This document shows, piece after piece, positions 1 to 12,184 of a stretch of 64,000 nucleotides of DNA. The position numbers and the translations under genes were made by a program. The stretch comes from Cryptomeria japonica (Eukaryota; Streptophyta; Pinopsida; Cupressales; Cupressaceae): NCBI RefSeq assembly GCF_030272615.1, contig NC_081415.1, positions 600,677,644-600,741,643 on the forward strand. Reading direction: 5' to 3'. How positions within the stretch are numbered: the first letter of the stretch is position 1; every line of letters begins with the position of its first letter. The notes below the pieces were generated by a model, which ran no database searches, was not told the origin of the DNA, and saw only the letters and a program-made list of their open reading frames with translations.

Positions 1-1340
1 AATTATTATCATTATTTCAAATCATAAAGGAAATTATTATCATTCAAATATAATGAATAATTAATATATATTTAAATTCACCATTCATGGAATATGTACT
101 ATCTTCAATATATTAAATATTAAATTTATTTTAAATGAAAATGTTTACACATAAGCTTCCCTTAGCTTCAAGAATATATATTCAAACATTCTCTACTAAC
201 AAGACCAACCACGTGAAGGTGGAAGCTTGCATGGCCTCCCCTAAGGGACCCAAGACAACCACAAAACAACACAACACCACACAAAACAACACAAACAAAA
301 CACAACAAAACAAAACATGATATAACATGAGATGACATGACACCACACAAAACAACACATACATTTTTATTTTATTATAAAAAAATTATCTATATACCTG
401 TAACTGTATTTGTAAAGTGAATTCATGACATATTTTTAATTGATATTTTTGTAAGGGTAATTTATTATCATCTATTATGAATTGTTTCATGGCATTTACA
501 ATGATGTTAATTATGTGACAAGTTAAAATGTAATTTTTTTTAAAATGGGGGCACGGTTATATATTGTTATGATTTAATAAGGGTAATTTATGACCTTTTT
601 TTGTGAATTGTTATAGAAATTTTTTATAAAAATATTTACGAAGGGATTTGTTTTGTGATTTACACATGATAAATTTATTTTCAAAATCATCATTTGTAAC
701 TTTTGTATTGAGATTAAAAATAATGAATTCTTAAATAAAAATAAACATTAAACACAAATTATTCAAAAATGCAAAGAAAATGAGATAGAGACCTTAAAGA
801 ATGGTCTTGGCCTACCAACCATTCTTTAAGCTATTTATTCCCTTTAGTCTTTAAAAGGGGTTGTTAGCCTCTTCTGATAAACTTTTTTTATTAAACATTA
901 TATTTGTACATATTACAATGATTGGCCAAAATTTTACTAAAGAAATTATCAATGCTTATCTCCACCTCTTGCTACTCTAAATACAAAGAGGAAATGTCAC
1001 TCCCACCATGCTGGAAATGTATGCTAGGGTTGTGCGCAACCCTCCACCTTGTCATACCAATTTAGCCATAAATCAGTCTATCATAATGTAACAAATATCA
1101 ACATTAGATTTAAAAATAATGTAAGTTATATGTAGATACTAAAATAGATAATGCAAATAATCTATAATCCATCCATAAATCAGAAAGCTAGAAAACCTTT
1201 TGAGTCCGAAAACATTATAGTTGGACATCCTGAGGCCAATGAACCTGTAAAAAATAAGAAGTCTAGCAAACCCCAATAACCTTGTATGCCAGTATAAAAA
1301 ACATCCATCTCATTATTGTTAAACAATAGAACCCACCCTT
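1..1340. repeat. Long direct repeat, copy A
   Basis: This stretch reappears, diverged by substitutions and indels, at about 2345-3870. Shared landmarks include the exon-like stretch at 185-245, the paired 'accttaaagaatggtcttgg' site (790 here, 3320 there) and the segment around 1000-1280 that ends with 'agtctagcaaa'. No primer-binding site or polypurine tract lies beside either copy, so I read them as duplicated genomic segments rather than LTRs. The last ~160 bases (1180-1340) also resemble 6300-6620 and 10240-10600, linking this repeat to the duplication field downstream. The repeat may begin before the window. Confidence 0.7.
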
Positions 1341-2344
1341 AATAAAGCACCTACCCTATTTTACATTTTATTATGTCTCTAAATAATATTGTTGATGGGG
1401 GAATGGCTAATAGAAATGGAAATTAAAGAGAACATGATTGACAATGGGTTGGTAGATATGGGGGGATGCATGAGAGAGAACATTGGGGTTATGTTGGATA
1501 GTAGAAGTAGCAACTATAAGGTAATAGAAGGAAGCAATGTAAGGGGAGTTTTGAGGTCAAAATGGGGGAGGTAGGATGGAGAATGGAAAATGTAGGAGAT
1601 GAAGTATGGAAGTAAATAATAGAAAATAAAGCTTGAGATTGTGGAGGATAGGTGTATCAAATGATGCAAAGCATTTATTCTATAATAGTCTCATCCTGTG
1701 TTCAATTGGTTGATTGGTTGTTCAATCATTTTAGGACTTTTAGATTACTATTTTTAAGTTTCTATTCAATAGTTTGTTTTGACTTGTCTTCACTTGCTTT
1801 TGGTTAAATTTGTTTAAGGGGAAATCTCAAGTTGAGTAGTTAGGGGGAGTTCATAGGATTAAAGAGTCAATCTTAGAAGAGAATACGTATTAGAAAATAA
1901 TTTGAGCTCAAAGGAGACTAAAAAATAAAAGGATATTATTGCTAATATGTCAATATTTTATCAAATTTTTAATGTTATAGTTATTCTATAATATTTCTAG
2001 TTATTTAAATAATGAGAGAACTATTGCGTGTTTTGTTTGGTTGTTGAGTTGTGTATATATTTTTTCATGATTCTTTTCTATAAAAAAATATTTTTATTTT
2101 TCAGGGTAAGACAAAACAAAACACTAACTTGTAGGTTCTAAAAGTCTAAACAATAACTTGATGAGTTTATATTGTAAAAAGTCCTCTAAACACCTTCATT
2201 TCATAAGATTATACCATGGAGAGGTTGAACTAGATCTAAAGAATAGCATTATTATCAAGATTATGAAAATCAAACACACCAACAATAGTCTTTAAAATAG
2301 TTTGTTGTCTCTTAATGAGGTTATAAACAAAATTTCAAATCGTA
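1341..2344. other. Non-coding spacer between the direct repeats
   Basis: AT-rich sequence between the two long direct repeats. The only open frame of note (1389-1574, 61 codons) is rich in Gly, Met and Glu because the DNA is locally purine-rich on the + strand. It matches no family I recognise. I see nothing else here. Confidence 0.5.
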
Positions 2345-3870
2345 ATGAAATTATTATTATTATTTCAAATCATAGAGGAAGTTATTAAAATTAAAATATA
2401 GTGAATAATTAAAATATGTTTACATTCACCATGCATGGAATATGTACTATCTTCAATGTATTAAATATTATTTATTTTAACTAAAAATATTTACACATAA
2501 GCTTCACTTAGCTTCAAGAATATTTATTTAAACATTCTCTACTAACAAGGCCAACCACGTGAAGGTGGAAGCTTGCATGGCCTCCCCTAAGGGACCTAAG
2601 ACAACCACAAAATGACACAACACCACACAAAACAACAAAACAACAGACACGACACGAAATGAAATGACACGACACAACACAACACGACACAAAACAACAC
2701 AATACAATACAAGTTTTATTTTATTTATAAAAAAAATATTTATATACCTTTAATTCTATTTGTAAAGTGAATTCATGAAACATTTTTAAATGATATTTTC
2801 AAGGCATTCACAATGATGTTAATATTATCATTCATTATGAATTGTTTCAAGGCATTCACAATGATGTTAATTATGTGACAAGTTAAAGGGTAATGTTATC
2901 ATTCATTATGAATTGTTTCAAGGCATTCACAATGATGTTAATTATGTGACAAGTTAAAGGGTAATATTATCATTCATTATGAATTGTTTCAAGGCATTCA
3001 CAATGATGTTAATTATGTGACAAGTTAAAATGCATTTTTTTTAAAAATGGGGGCATGCTTATGAGGTGTAAATTGTATTCATAAAGTGAGTAAATTATGC
3101 TTTAATAAGGGCAATTTGTGATTTTTTTTTGTGAATTGTTTTAGAAATGATTTATAAAAACATTTAGGAAGGGATTTGTGTTGTGATTTATAAATGACAA
3201 ATTCATATATAAAATCATCATTTGTAAGTTTTGTGTTGAGATTAAAATTAATGAATTCTTAAATAAAAGTAAACATTAAACAAAAATTCTTCAAAAATGC
3301 AAAGAAAATGAGATAGAGACCTTAAAGAATGGTCTTGGCTTACCAACCATTCTTTAAGCTATCAGATAAACACACAACCTTAAGGAATAACCATGGCCAC
3401 TAGCTATTCCCCTCAGTCTTTAGAAAGGGTTGTTAACCCCTTCTGATAAAACGCTTTTATTAAACATTATATTTTTACATATTACAATGCTTGACCACTA
3501 TGCTTGGCCAAAATTTTACTAAAGAAATGATCAATGCCTATCTCAATCTCTTGCTGCTCTAAATACAAAGAGGAAATGTAACTCTCACCATGCTGGAAAT
3601 GTTTGCTAGGGTTGTGTGCAACCCTCCACCTTGTCATATCAATTTAGTCATAAATCAGTCTACCATAATATAACAAATATCAACATTAGATTTAAAAATA
3701 ATGTGAGTTATGAAGATAGTAAAATAAATAATTTAAATAATCTATAATCCATCTAGAAAACCTTTTGAGTCTGAAATAATTATAGCTGGACATCTAGAAT
3801 TGTAGCTGGACAGACATCCTACGGTCAATGAACCTGTAAAAAATAAGAAGTCTAGCAAAACCCCAATAAA
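2345..3870. repeat. Long direct repeat, copy B
   Basis: Second copy of the segment at 1-1340, in the same orientation. It is longer because a 71-bp unit has been tandemly amplified at 2799-3030 and because of about 60 extra bases at 3360-3420 ('cacacaaccttaaggaataa' and following). It runs into the duplication field that starts near 3890. Confidence 0.7.
2799..3030. repeat. 71-bp tandem repeat inside copy B
   Basis: The string 'gaattgtttcaaggcattca' starts at 2839, 2910 and 2981, an exact 71-bp spacing, with a shortened partial unit before it at 2799. Copy A has this sequence only once (about 479-530), so the amplification happened after the two long repeats separated. Confidence 0.85.
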
Positions 3871-6787
3871 GAATTAAATAAAGAGTTAAATAAGGGGAAC
3901 AACCCATTAATTCTTATAATAAAAATAATCAGTATGAAGAATTACCTGAAAAAAGAATTTTGCCCTCATTCAATTGTCATTTCCTTTTCTCTATCTCTTC
4001 CTCTACTTCCTCTTCACCAACTCTGTCTTTTTATTTGCTATCACAAAAATATAATATGAAAAAAAAGAGACAAATAAAAAGTAAATGAATAACATGGACA
4101 GACCAGTGTGCACACTGTATACAACCTTTACAAGAAAAAGAAAAATTCAAAAAAAATCAAAACAAAACAAACTCTTAAAAAAATTGAAGAAACAAAGCAC
4201 TGAGAAAAAAATTACAATGAAAGAAAGAACAAGAAAATAGAATAAACCATCAGCAGGAAAGGGAAAACCAATTAAAAAATGTTATGTCTATGATTCCTCT
4301 TCATCCTAGCAAGACAAACAATTCATTAGTTTTAATAAAAAATAATTCATTAGTTTTTATAATAAAGATAATTTATATGAAGAATTATTTTGAAGAAAAT
4401 TTTTACCTTCATTTGATTGATTTACCCTCATTTAATTGCCATTTCCTTTTCTTGCCTGTTCCTCTTCTCTCCCTCTTCACTGGTCTGCATCTACCTACAA
4501 CAATTTTTTCCCATAAAAATAAACAATAATAAATCTATTAGAAATGGAAATTAACCATGCCTCTTCCTCTTCTCTCCCTCTTCATCACAAATTTTTCCCA
4601 TAAAAATAAACAATAATAAATCTATTAGAAATGAAAATTAACCAAATTAAAACATGACTTCTTTGGATTGTGTAAAAATTAAAAGATATAGTGGTCAAAT
4701 CTGAGATTCTTATTCATCCTAGCAAGACAAACAACTTTGCCTTGAATTTTGCTTTCGCTAAATACCAAAAGTCCAGTGAACTGTTGAGATGGACCTACAA
4801 AGAAAAGGATGAGGTCAGTGAACTGCTGAGATAAGTCCAACGAACCCTTCCCTTCTTAAATCCATGAGAAAAGGATTTAAGTTGAAGGCAACAATGTAAG
4901 TTGCTTATAGCTGGGTTCATATTTTTAACTAAAAGAGAAGTCCTGAAAAAACAAAAATACACACATGTAAGTCTACTGAAAAAACAAAAATACACATGTA
5001 AGTCTACTTTAATTCTTCATTTTTGGATGTATAAGTTGGTCAGTAGACATTTATTAGATCTACAAGAGTTTATAGAGCTTAGGCATCAGAGAATTCAAAC
5101 ACGGGGTTGGCTGTTTTGGAAATCTAGCCTCCTAGAACAAGTACTTGTAATCATAACGAACTCATCTTTATTTCTCTGCATTTCATGACTACATTAGAAT
5201 CTCAACCAAAAACATTAATCAATCTACTAAAAATAAAAACAAACACAAGCAGAAAAAAGAAAACCACCACCATTAATTACCTTCCAGCATTTTGCTGCAA
5301 TAACAGAAAAAAGAAAACCACCACCATTAATCAATCTATTAAAAATAAAACTGTAAAAATTGAAAGATTAATAGAAAATGGCCTCTCAAGTGGTCAAATC
5401 TTAAGTGTTCAATTAGCCATTCATATGTGAACAATCTATGATTCTTCTGTATCCTAGCAAGGCACACAATTCATTAGTTCTTATAATAAAGATAATTTAT
5501 ATGAAGAATTATTTAAAAGAAGAATTCTGCCTCCATTTGATTGTTGCTTCTTTATCCATGATTCCTATTCATTTTAGCAAGGCAAACAACCCATTAATTT
5601 TTTATAATAAAGATAAACAATATAAAGATTTACATGGAAAAAGAATTTTATCCTTATTCAGTTGTCATTGCCTTTTGTTTGCCTCTTCCTCTACTCTGCC
5701 TCTTCACCTTCTTTGCTTTTTTATCTGCTATCACAAAAATGTAAAACCAAAAAAAGGACTAGAACAAATAACACAGATAAAAATGTAAAACCAAAAAAAA
5801 GACTAGAACAAATAACAGAGACAGACCAGTGTGCACACTGTATACAACCTCAAACAAATAAAATCAAAACAAACTCTTCAAAAAAATCAAACAAACAATG
5901 CACTGAGAAAAAAATTACAATTAAAGAAAGAACAAGAAAACAGAATAAAGTATTAACAGGGAAGGAAAAAACAATTAAAAAACTCATATGTAAGTCAAAC
6001 AAGATAAACAATCTATGATTCCACTTTATCCTAGCAAGACAAACAATTTATGAGTTCTCATAATAAAGATAATTTATATGAAGAATTTTGCTTCCATTTG
6101 ATTGTTGCTTCCTTCTCGGTGATTCCTATTCATTTTAGCAAGACACAAAAATCAATTAATTCTTAAAATAAAGATAACCTTTACAAAGAATTAACAGAAA
6201 AATATTCCCTCATTCAATTGCTATTTCCATTTCTTGCCTCTTCCTCTTCATTGCTTCTTCACCTATTGTGCCTCTTTATGCCAAAAAAAAAAAAAGAAAT
6301 CAGAAAGTTAAAAAAGCTAAGGAGTATGAATGCTCAGTTATAAAAAAAATAAAAGATCACAAAAGGGCATTTCTGTAATATATTTTAAACCCAATAAAAA
6401 TACAATGCTAGACCAAAAAATTCCTGAGCAGGGTATGTCATTGTAGATGATTTGCAGGGTATGATATTTTTGTAATATATCTGAACTAAATAAAAATACA
6501 ATGCTACACCAAAAAATTGCTGAACAGGCATGCATGGACCAATAAGGCATTGCAGCTACACATCCTGAGGCCAACGAATTGTGATCCACCGCATTATTGT
6601 TCAAACAATAGAACTCCATGATCCAAACCTTCCTTTCTTGTATCCATCCAAAAAGGATGAGCCATACAAATTTATGTTTAATTAAAGGCAACAATATCAG
6701 TTATATAAAGAGTATAAGCTTCATTTGAAAGAATTCTGTTTATAGCTGGGTTTACCTTATAACCCTCACCGATTTGACCAAAGTATC

Positions 6788-6935
6788 ATGGACAATTCTC
6801 AACTTTATTCTTAGCTTGTCCAATACCTAGTTCTCTGTTCTATCTCTTATGCAATAGAGAATAATGGAAACAGAAGCATGTTCCCAAGAACATATACACA
6901 TCACAGGGGCAGCAGGCGTCATAGCTTCCATGTTA
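6788..6935 (+). pseudogene. Broken first-exon copy of rhamnose synthase (RHM)
   Basis: Aligns with the better RHM pseudogene copy at 10780-10930. The upstream leader ('tcatggacaattctcaactt') and the region coding for the first ~25 residues, up to the dinucleotide-binding 'GAAGF' segment, can be followed. The start codon has changed from ATG to ATA, there is an internal deletion of a few bases near 6870, and similarity stops abruptly near 6935 after 'gcttccatgtta'. It is a truncated relic, not expressed as an enzyme. It sits at the position in duplication unit 1 that the larger pseudogene occupies in unit 2. Confidence 0.75.
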
Positions 6936-7056
6936 GAAATTAGGATTTCATTCTCTAATTTACACAAATCTGTAGATCTAAAGCCAAAGAAATTTGTATC
7001 CTTGTATTCCATTTGAAATAATATTTAACCCAAAATCAAAATTACTCTATTCCAAT

Positions 7057-7190
7057 GGTAAACAAAATTCACTATTTAATATGATACATAACCAATAAAG
7101 CTCAGTCAACTTTATATTACTATGGTAAACAAAATTCACTATTTAATATGATACATAACAAATAAAGCTCAGTCAACTTTATATTACTAT
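7057..7190. repeat. 67-bp near-perfect tandem duplication
   Basis: The string 'ggtaaacaaaattcactatt' begins at 7057 and again at 7124. The two 67-bp units differ at only about one base within the unit, so this duplication is young relative to its surroundings. No coding content. Confidence 0.9.
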
Positions 7191-7454
7191 TGTATTTTGA
7201 AACCCAATAAAAATACACATTAACTACTGATCCACATCTAATCAAGACATACCTGTAAAAAACTCTTGCAAAAACCTGCTTACTATTATTGTTCAACAAA
7301 AGAAGTCCATGATCCATCCAAAAGGATGGGAGCCATACAAATCTATGTTTAAATTAAAAATTAAAGGTAGCAATGCCAGTTGTAAAAGAGTATAAGCTTC
7401 ACTTGCCTGTTTATAGCTGGATTTACCTTACAGTCTTGTTTATAGCTGGGTTTA

Positions 7455-7482
7455 TGTCATGGACAATTTTCAATTTTATTCT
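7455..7482 (+). pseudogene. Vestige of RHM leader sequence
   Basis: A short match ('tcatggacaatttt' and the following 'caattttattct') to the sequence just upstream of the RHM start codon at 10780. It is preceded by the same 'gtttatagctgggttta' context seen at 6735 and 10733. Too short to carry function. It suggests a third, mostly deleted exon copy or a partial local duplication. Confidence 0.4.
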
Positions 7483-10400
7483 AAAATAATCAATACTATA
7501 GCAGTCCTTTCCACTTACCTGGCGTGTGGATTAGTGAGGAGACAATTTTTGCTGAAAGAGAAGATTTATCATCTCAAGGATATTTTTTGTGAATTCAAAC
7601 ACTCTCGCCTGGTCCTACACCTCATGACTGCATTAAAATCTTATTTTATCAGTCATTTGCTCAACCCAAAAGGATTAAGAGAAAAAAATCTGGTGTTCTG
7701 CCAACCATCTAAACAATCTATTGTTCCTCTTTATCCTAGTCAGGTAAACATTTCATTAATTCTTATAATAAAGATAATTTGTATGAAGAATTGATTGGAA
7801 GAAGAATTGCTGCTTCATTATCCATGAATTCCTATAATAAAAATAACCAATATAAAAGAATTACCTGAAAAATTTCCTCATTCAATTGTCATTTCCTTTT
7901 CTCTGCCTCTTCACCAACTCTACATCTTTATCTGCTACCACAAAAATATAATACAAAAAAAATACCAGAACAAATAATAAATTAATAACGTGGACAGAGA
8001 CCAGTGTGCACACTGTATATAAGAAAGAAAAATTCTTAAGAAAATCAAAACAAAACGAACTTTTGAAAAAAAATTGAGCAAACAGAAAGCACTGCTTTGA
8101 GAAAAAAATTACAATTAAAGAAAGGATAAGAAAACAAAATAAACCATTAACAAGAAAGGTAAAACAAATTAAAAAAACCAAGCAACTCAAACTAGTCAAA
8201 CAATCTATTGGTTCTTCTTTATCCTACAAACAATAACAGAAGAATTTGAAGAATTTTTTATTTATTTTTTGTTTGTCTCCATGCAATTGCAAGTTCCTTT
8301 TCTGTGATTCCTATTCATTTTAGCAAGACAAACAACCTGTTAATTTTTAAAATAAGTATAATCTATACCTGAAAAAAAAATTGCCCTCTTCCTTTTCACC
8401 TGCTCTGCATCTACCTACCAACATTTTTCTCCAAGAACATTTACCACCAGTTTTGTCCAAGAGCATACAAATAAACATGAACAAATTTATTAGAAATAAA
8501 AAATAAATCAAATTAAAACATTGCCTTTTTGGATTGTGTAAAAAATGAAAGATTAAGAAAAAATGACATCTAAAGTGGGCAAATCTGAGATTCTTATTAG
8601 TCCCAGCAAGACAAACAACTTATAAGAATAAGAAGTATTAGGTACTGAATACAAAAAAAATTACAGATCAGAGCATGTACAAACATACCCAAAGTCCAAT
8701 AGGGGCATTGCAGCTGAACATCCTATGAGGTCAGTGAACTGCTGAGACGAACCTGCAAAGCAGTAGAAGTCCCGCATAGTATGGGGGCCATTCAAATCTG
8801 TTTAAATTGAATGCAACAATGTAAGTTGTTTGTAGCTGGATTTACCTTATAATCCTGATGAATTTGTCAAGAGGAGATATTTTTAACTGAAACAGAAGTC
8901 CTTAAAAAACAAAAAAAATGTCCACGTGTTAGTCTACTCTAATTCTTCATTTTTAGATGCATAAATTGGTTAGTAGATAGATCTACAAGAGTTTATAGAC
9001 CCTAGGCATCATAGAATTCAAACACATGGTTGGTTGTTTTGGAAATCTAGCTTCCTTCTAGAGCAGGTACTTGTGATTGTGATTGTAACGAACTTTCCAT
9101 CTCTATTTCTCTGCATCTCTGCATCTCATGACTACATTAGAATCTCAACCAAAAAGATTAAACAGAAAAAAGAAAACCACCATTTACCTCCCAACATTTT
9201 GTTGCAATAACAGGAAAATAAATATTAGTCAATCTATTAAAAATGAAAACAAATCAAATTAAAACATGGTGTAAAAATTGAAAGATTAAGAAAAAATGGC
9301 CTCTAAAATGGTCAAAATCTAAAGTGTTCAATCAGTCATCCATATGTAAACAATCTAATGATTCTTCTGTAGCCTAGCAAGACACATAAATTCATTAATT
9401 CTTATAATAAAGATAATTTATATGAAGAATTATTTAGAAGAAGAATTTTGCCTCCATTTGATTGCTACTTCCTTATCCGTGATTCCTATTCATTTTAACA
9501 AGACAAGCAACCCATTAATTTTTTATAATAAAGATAAACAATATAAAAATTTACATGGAAAAAAAATTTTGCCCTCACTAAAGTTGTCATTTCCTTTTGT
9601 CTGCCTCTTCCTGTTCTCTGCCTTTTTATCTGCTACTACAAAAATGTAAAACCAAAAAAAGAACTAGAACAAATAATAGATAAATAACACAGGCAGACCA
9701 GTGTGTGCACTGTATACAACCTAAAAATAAAACAAACTCTGAAAAAAATTGAACAAACAACGCACTGAGAAAAAAAATTACATCGAAAGAAAGAACAAGA
9801 AAGCAGAATAAAATATTAATAGGAAAGGGAAAAACAATTAAAAAAAATCCATATGTAATTTAAACAAGACAAACAATCTATGATTCCTCTTATCCTAGCA
9901 AGGAAAGCAATTCATTAGTTCTTATAATAAAGATAATTTATATGAAGAATTATGTGGAAGAAGAATTTTGTCTTCATTCGATTGCCGCTTCCTTCTCTGT
10001 GATTTCTATTCATTTTAGCAAGGCAAAAAAATCCATTAATTCTTAAAATAAAGACAACTTTTATGAAAAAATAGCTGGAATTTTTTTTCCCACACTCCAT
10101 TTCCATTTCCTTTTCTTTTTTTTCCCGCACTCCATTGCCATTTCCTTTTCTTGTCTCTTCCTCTTGTCTGCCACTCCACCTATTGTGCTTTATCTGCTAC
10201 TATAGAAATGTAATACCAAAAACACAAAAAAAAAAATCAGAAAGTTAGAAAATCTTTTAAGGAGTCTGAATACTCAATTATAAAAAAATAAAAGATCACA
10301 AAAGTACATTTCTGTAATATTTTTTAAACCTAATAAAAATAAGATGCTAGACCCAAAAAATTGCTGAGTAGAATATGTCATTTCTGTAATATATTTTAAA

Positions 10401-10847
10401 CTGAATAAAATACAATGCTACACCAAAAAATTGCTGAGCAGGGCATGTATGGACCAATAAGGCATTGCAGCTACACATCCTTAGGCCAATGAACTGCTGA
10501 TCCATGTCTAATAATGAAGACAAACCTTCAAACAGTAGAAGTCTAGCAAAACCCCAATAGCATACATCCACCACATTATTGTTCAAAGTTCAAACAATAG
10601 AACTCCATTATCCTTGAACCTTCCTTTCTTGTATCCATCCAAAAAGGATGGGAGCCATACAAATTTATCTTTAAATTAAAGACAACAATATCAGTTATAT
10701 GAAGAGTATAAGCTTCATTTGGAAGAATTCTGTTTATAGCTGGGATTACCTTATAACCCTCACGGATTTGGCCAGAGTATCATGGACAATTCTCAACTTT
10801 ATTCTCAGCTTGTTCAATGCCTAGTTCTCTGTTGTATCTCTTCTACA

Positions 10848-11861
10848 ATGGAGAAAAATGGCAACAGTAGCGAGTATGTTCCCAAGAACATACTCATCAA
10901 AGGGGCAGCAGGCTTCATAGCATCCCATGTGGCTAACATGCTTCTGAAAAGGTACCCACAATACAAGATTGTGGTATTGGGCAAGTTGGACTACTGCTCC
11001 AATTTGAAGAACCTGAAACCATCCAGGCCATCCCCTAATTTCAAGTTCGTGAAGGGAGATATTGGCAAGAACATACTCATCACAAGGGCAGCAGGCTTCA
11101 TAGCCTCCCATGTGGCTAACATGCTTGTGAAAAGGTACCCACAATACAAGATTGTGGTATTGAGCAAGCTGGACCACTGCTCCAATTTGAAGAACCTGAA
11201 ACCATCCAGGCCATCCCCTAATTTCAAGTTCGTGAAGAGAGATATTGGCAAGAACATACTCATCACAAGGGCAGCAGGCTTCATAGCCTCCCATGTGGCT
11301 AACATGCTTGTGAAAAGGTACCCACAATACAAGATTGTGGTATATTGAGCAAGCTAGACTACTGCTCCAATCTGAAGAACCTGAAACCATCCAGGCTATC
11401 CCCTAATTTCAAGTTCATGACGGGAGATATTGGCAGCGCAGATCTGGTGAATTATCTTCCCATTACAAAGAAAATTGACACCATCATGCACTTAGCAGCT
11501 CAGACCCACGTGGACAATTCATTTGGCAATAGTTTTGAGTTCACCAAGAATAACAACTATGGCACTCATGTCCTTCTAGAGGAATGCAAGGTCACTGGGC
11601 AGGTTATAAGATTCATTCATGTCAGCACTGATGAAGTCTATAGTGAAACAGAAAAGGATGCCATTGAGGGTAATCATTAGGCTTCTCAGCTTTTGCCCAC
11701 AATTCCTTTCTCTACAACTAAGGCAGGTGCTGAGATGCTGGTCATGGCCTATGGGAGATCCTCCGGTTTGCCTGTGATTGCTACACGAGGGAATAATATT
11801 TATGGCCCCAATCAATTCCCATAGAAGCTCATACCCAAATTCATTCTTCTGGCAATGCAAG
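10848..11861 (+). pseudogene. RHM: Rhamnose synthase (RHM) exon 1 pseudogene, UDP-glucose 4,6-dehydratase part
   Basis: The intact enzyme is a cytosolic plant protein of about 670 residues that converts UDP-glucose to UDP-rhamnose; its N-terminal half is an NAD-dependent 4,6-dehydratase. Visible here: the ATG at 10848, a Rossmann motif GAAGFIAS, then DTIMHLAAQTHVDNSFGNS, the HVSTDEVYS catalytic segment with the TDE residues, and the TKAGAEMLVMAYGRS and GNNIYGPNQFP blocks. Broken by: a 2-base insertion near 11343 that shifts the frame, stops at 11678 and 11822 (both at positions normally GAG), and replacement of the catalytic Tyr of YxxxK by Phe (PFSTTK; the Lys remains). Copies 2 and 3 of the Rossmann unit have Arg in place of the first motif Gly. 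The match ends at 11861 in 'gcaag' followed by 'gtatgt', a good splice donor, and no later RHM exon is in the window. I see no sign that it is functional. Confidence 0.9.
10884..11435 (+). repeat. Three tandem 183-bp units inside the RHM exon
   Basis: The string 'aagaacatactcatca' starts at 10884, 11067 and 11250, an exact 183-bp (61-codon) spacing that keeps the reading frame. The third unit is 2 bases longer. Each unit encodes the start of the Rossmann fold (KNILI.. to ..NFKFV.GDIG). Units 2 and 3 resemble each other more than unit 1 (both have 'acaagggcagcaggcttcat' and Val in 'MLVKRY', where unit 1 has 'MLLKRY'), pointing to stepwise unequal exchange. Confidence 0.95.
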
Positions 11862-12184
11862 GTATGTCACTTCCTTATAATCAATACCCAAATAATCAAT
11901 TCTATAGACTTCTACTACCTGCCCATGTACCCAATTTGTGTGTGGATTAGTGAGGAGATATTTTTTGCTGAAAAAGACGTATTCCACGAGTTGTTTGGTC
12001 GACCTTACCTGCCCATGTACTCAATTTGTGTGTGGATCTGTGAGAGAATTCAAGCACTAGGTTGACTGTTTTGGAAATCCGGCTTCCTTCTAGAACATCA
12101 GTTATGTGAACTCTCCCTCAGTCCTAAATCTCATGACTGCATTGGAATCTCACTCCATCAGTCCTTCAATGCAAAAGGATTAAA

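Larger units (their letters stand above)
3890..7700. repeat. Segmental tandem duplication, unit 1
   Basis: First of two and a half tandem copies of a segment of roughly 3.8-4.4 kb. Landmarks recur in order: 'gaccagtgtgcacactgtat' at 4102 and 8001, then at 5826 and 9697; 'gattcttattcatcctagca' near 4700, 8585 (variant) and 12340; 'tcatggacaattctcaactt' at 6788 and 10780; a 'ggattagtgaggagaca'-type stretch at 7525 and 11943. Local composition is A-rich with homopurine stretches. The open frames inside (4284-4529, 5438-5788 and others) recur in the other units simply because the DNA is duplicated. They have no recognisable family and I do not call them genes. Confidence 0.7.

Noticed and set aside
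135-364. Frames at the 'ccaaccacgtgaaggtggaa' site (135-320 +, 168-364 -) and its copy at 2514-2702
   Set aside because: The frames run through 'acaaaacaacac' low-complexity DNA and do not stay open in comparable form between the two repeat copies.
1389-1574. 61-codon + strand frame
   Set aside because: Gly/Met/Glu bias follows purine-rich DNA; no family, no splice context.
2839-3029. CRISPR-like regularly spaced repeat
   Set aside because: Units are contiguous tandem copies without unique spacers, in a eukaryotic genome.
1-3870. The two long direct repeats as LTRs of a small retrotransposon
   Set aside because: No primer site after copy A, no polypurine tract before copy B, and no TG/CA ends or flanking duplication that I can see.
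4284-9649. Similar open frames at 4284-4529, 5438-5788 and 9422-9649 (shared MKNY.EE and IPIHF.K wording)
   Set aside because: The likeness is explained by DNA duplication at the nucleotide level. Composition follows the A/T-rich DNA, lengths differ, and no family is recognised. A test for synonymous excess would be needed to reopen this.
10821-11390. Minus-strand frames of 113-189 codons opposite the RHM pseudogene
   Set aside because: They are the complement of the triplicated RHM exon; the + strand reading has the known protein.
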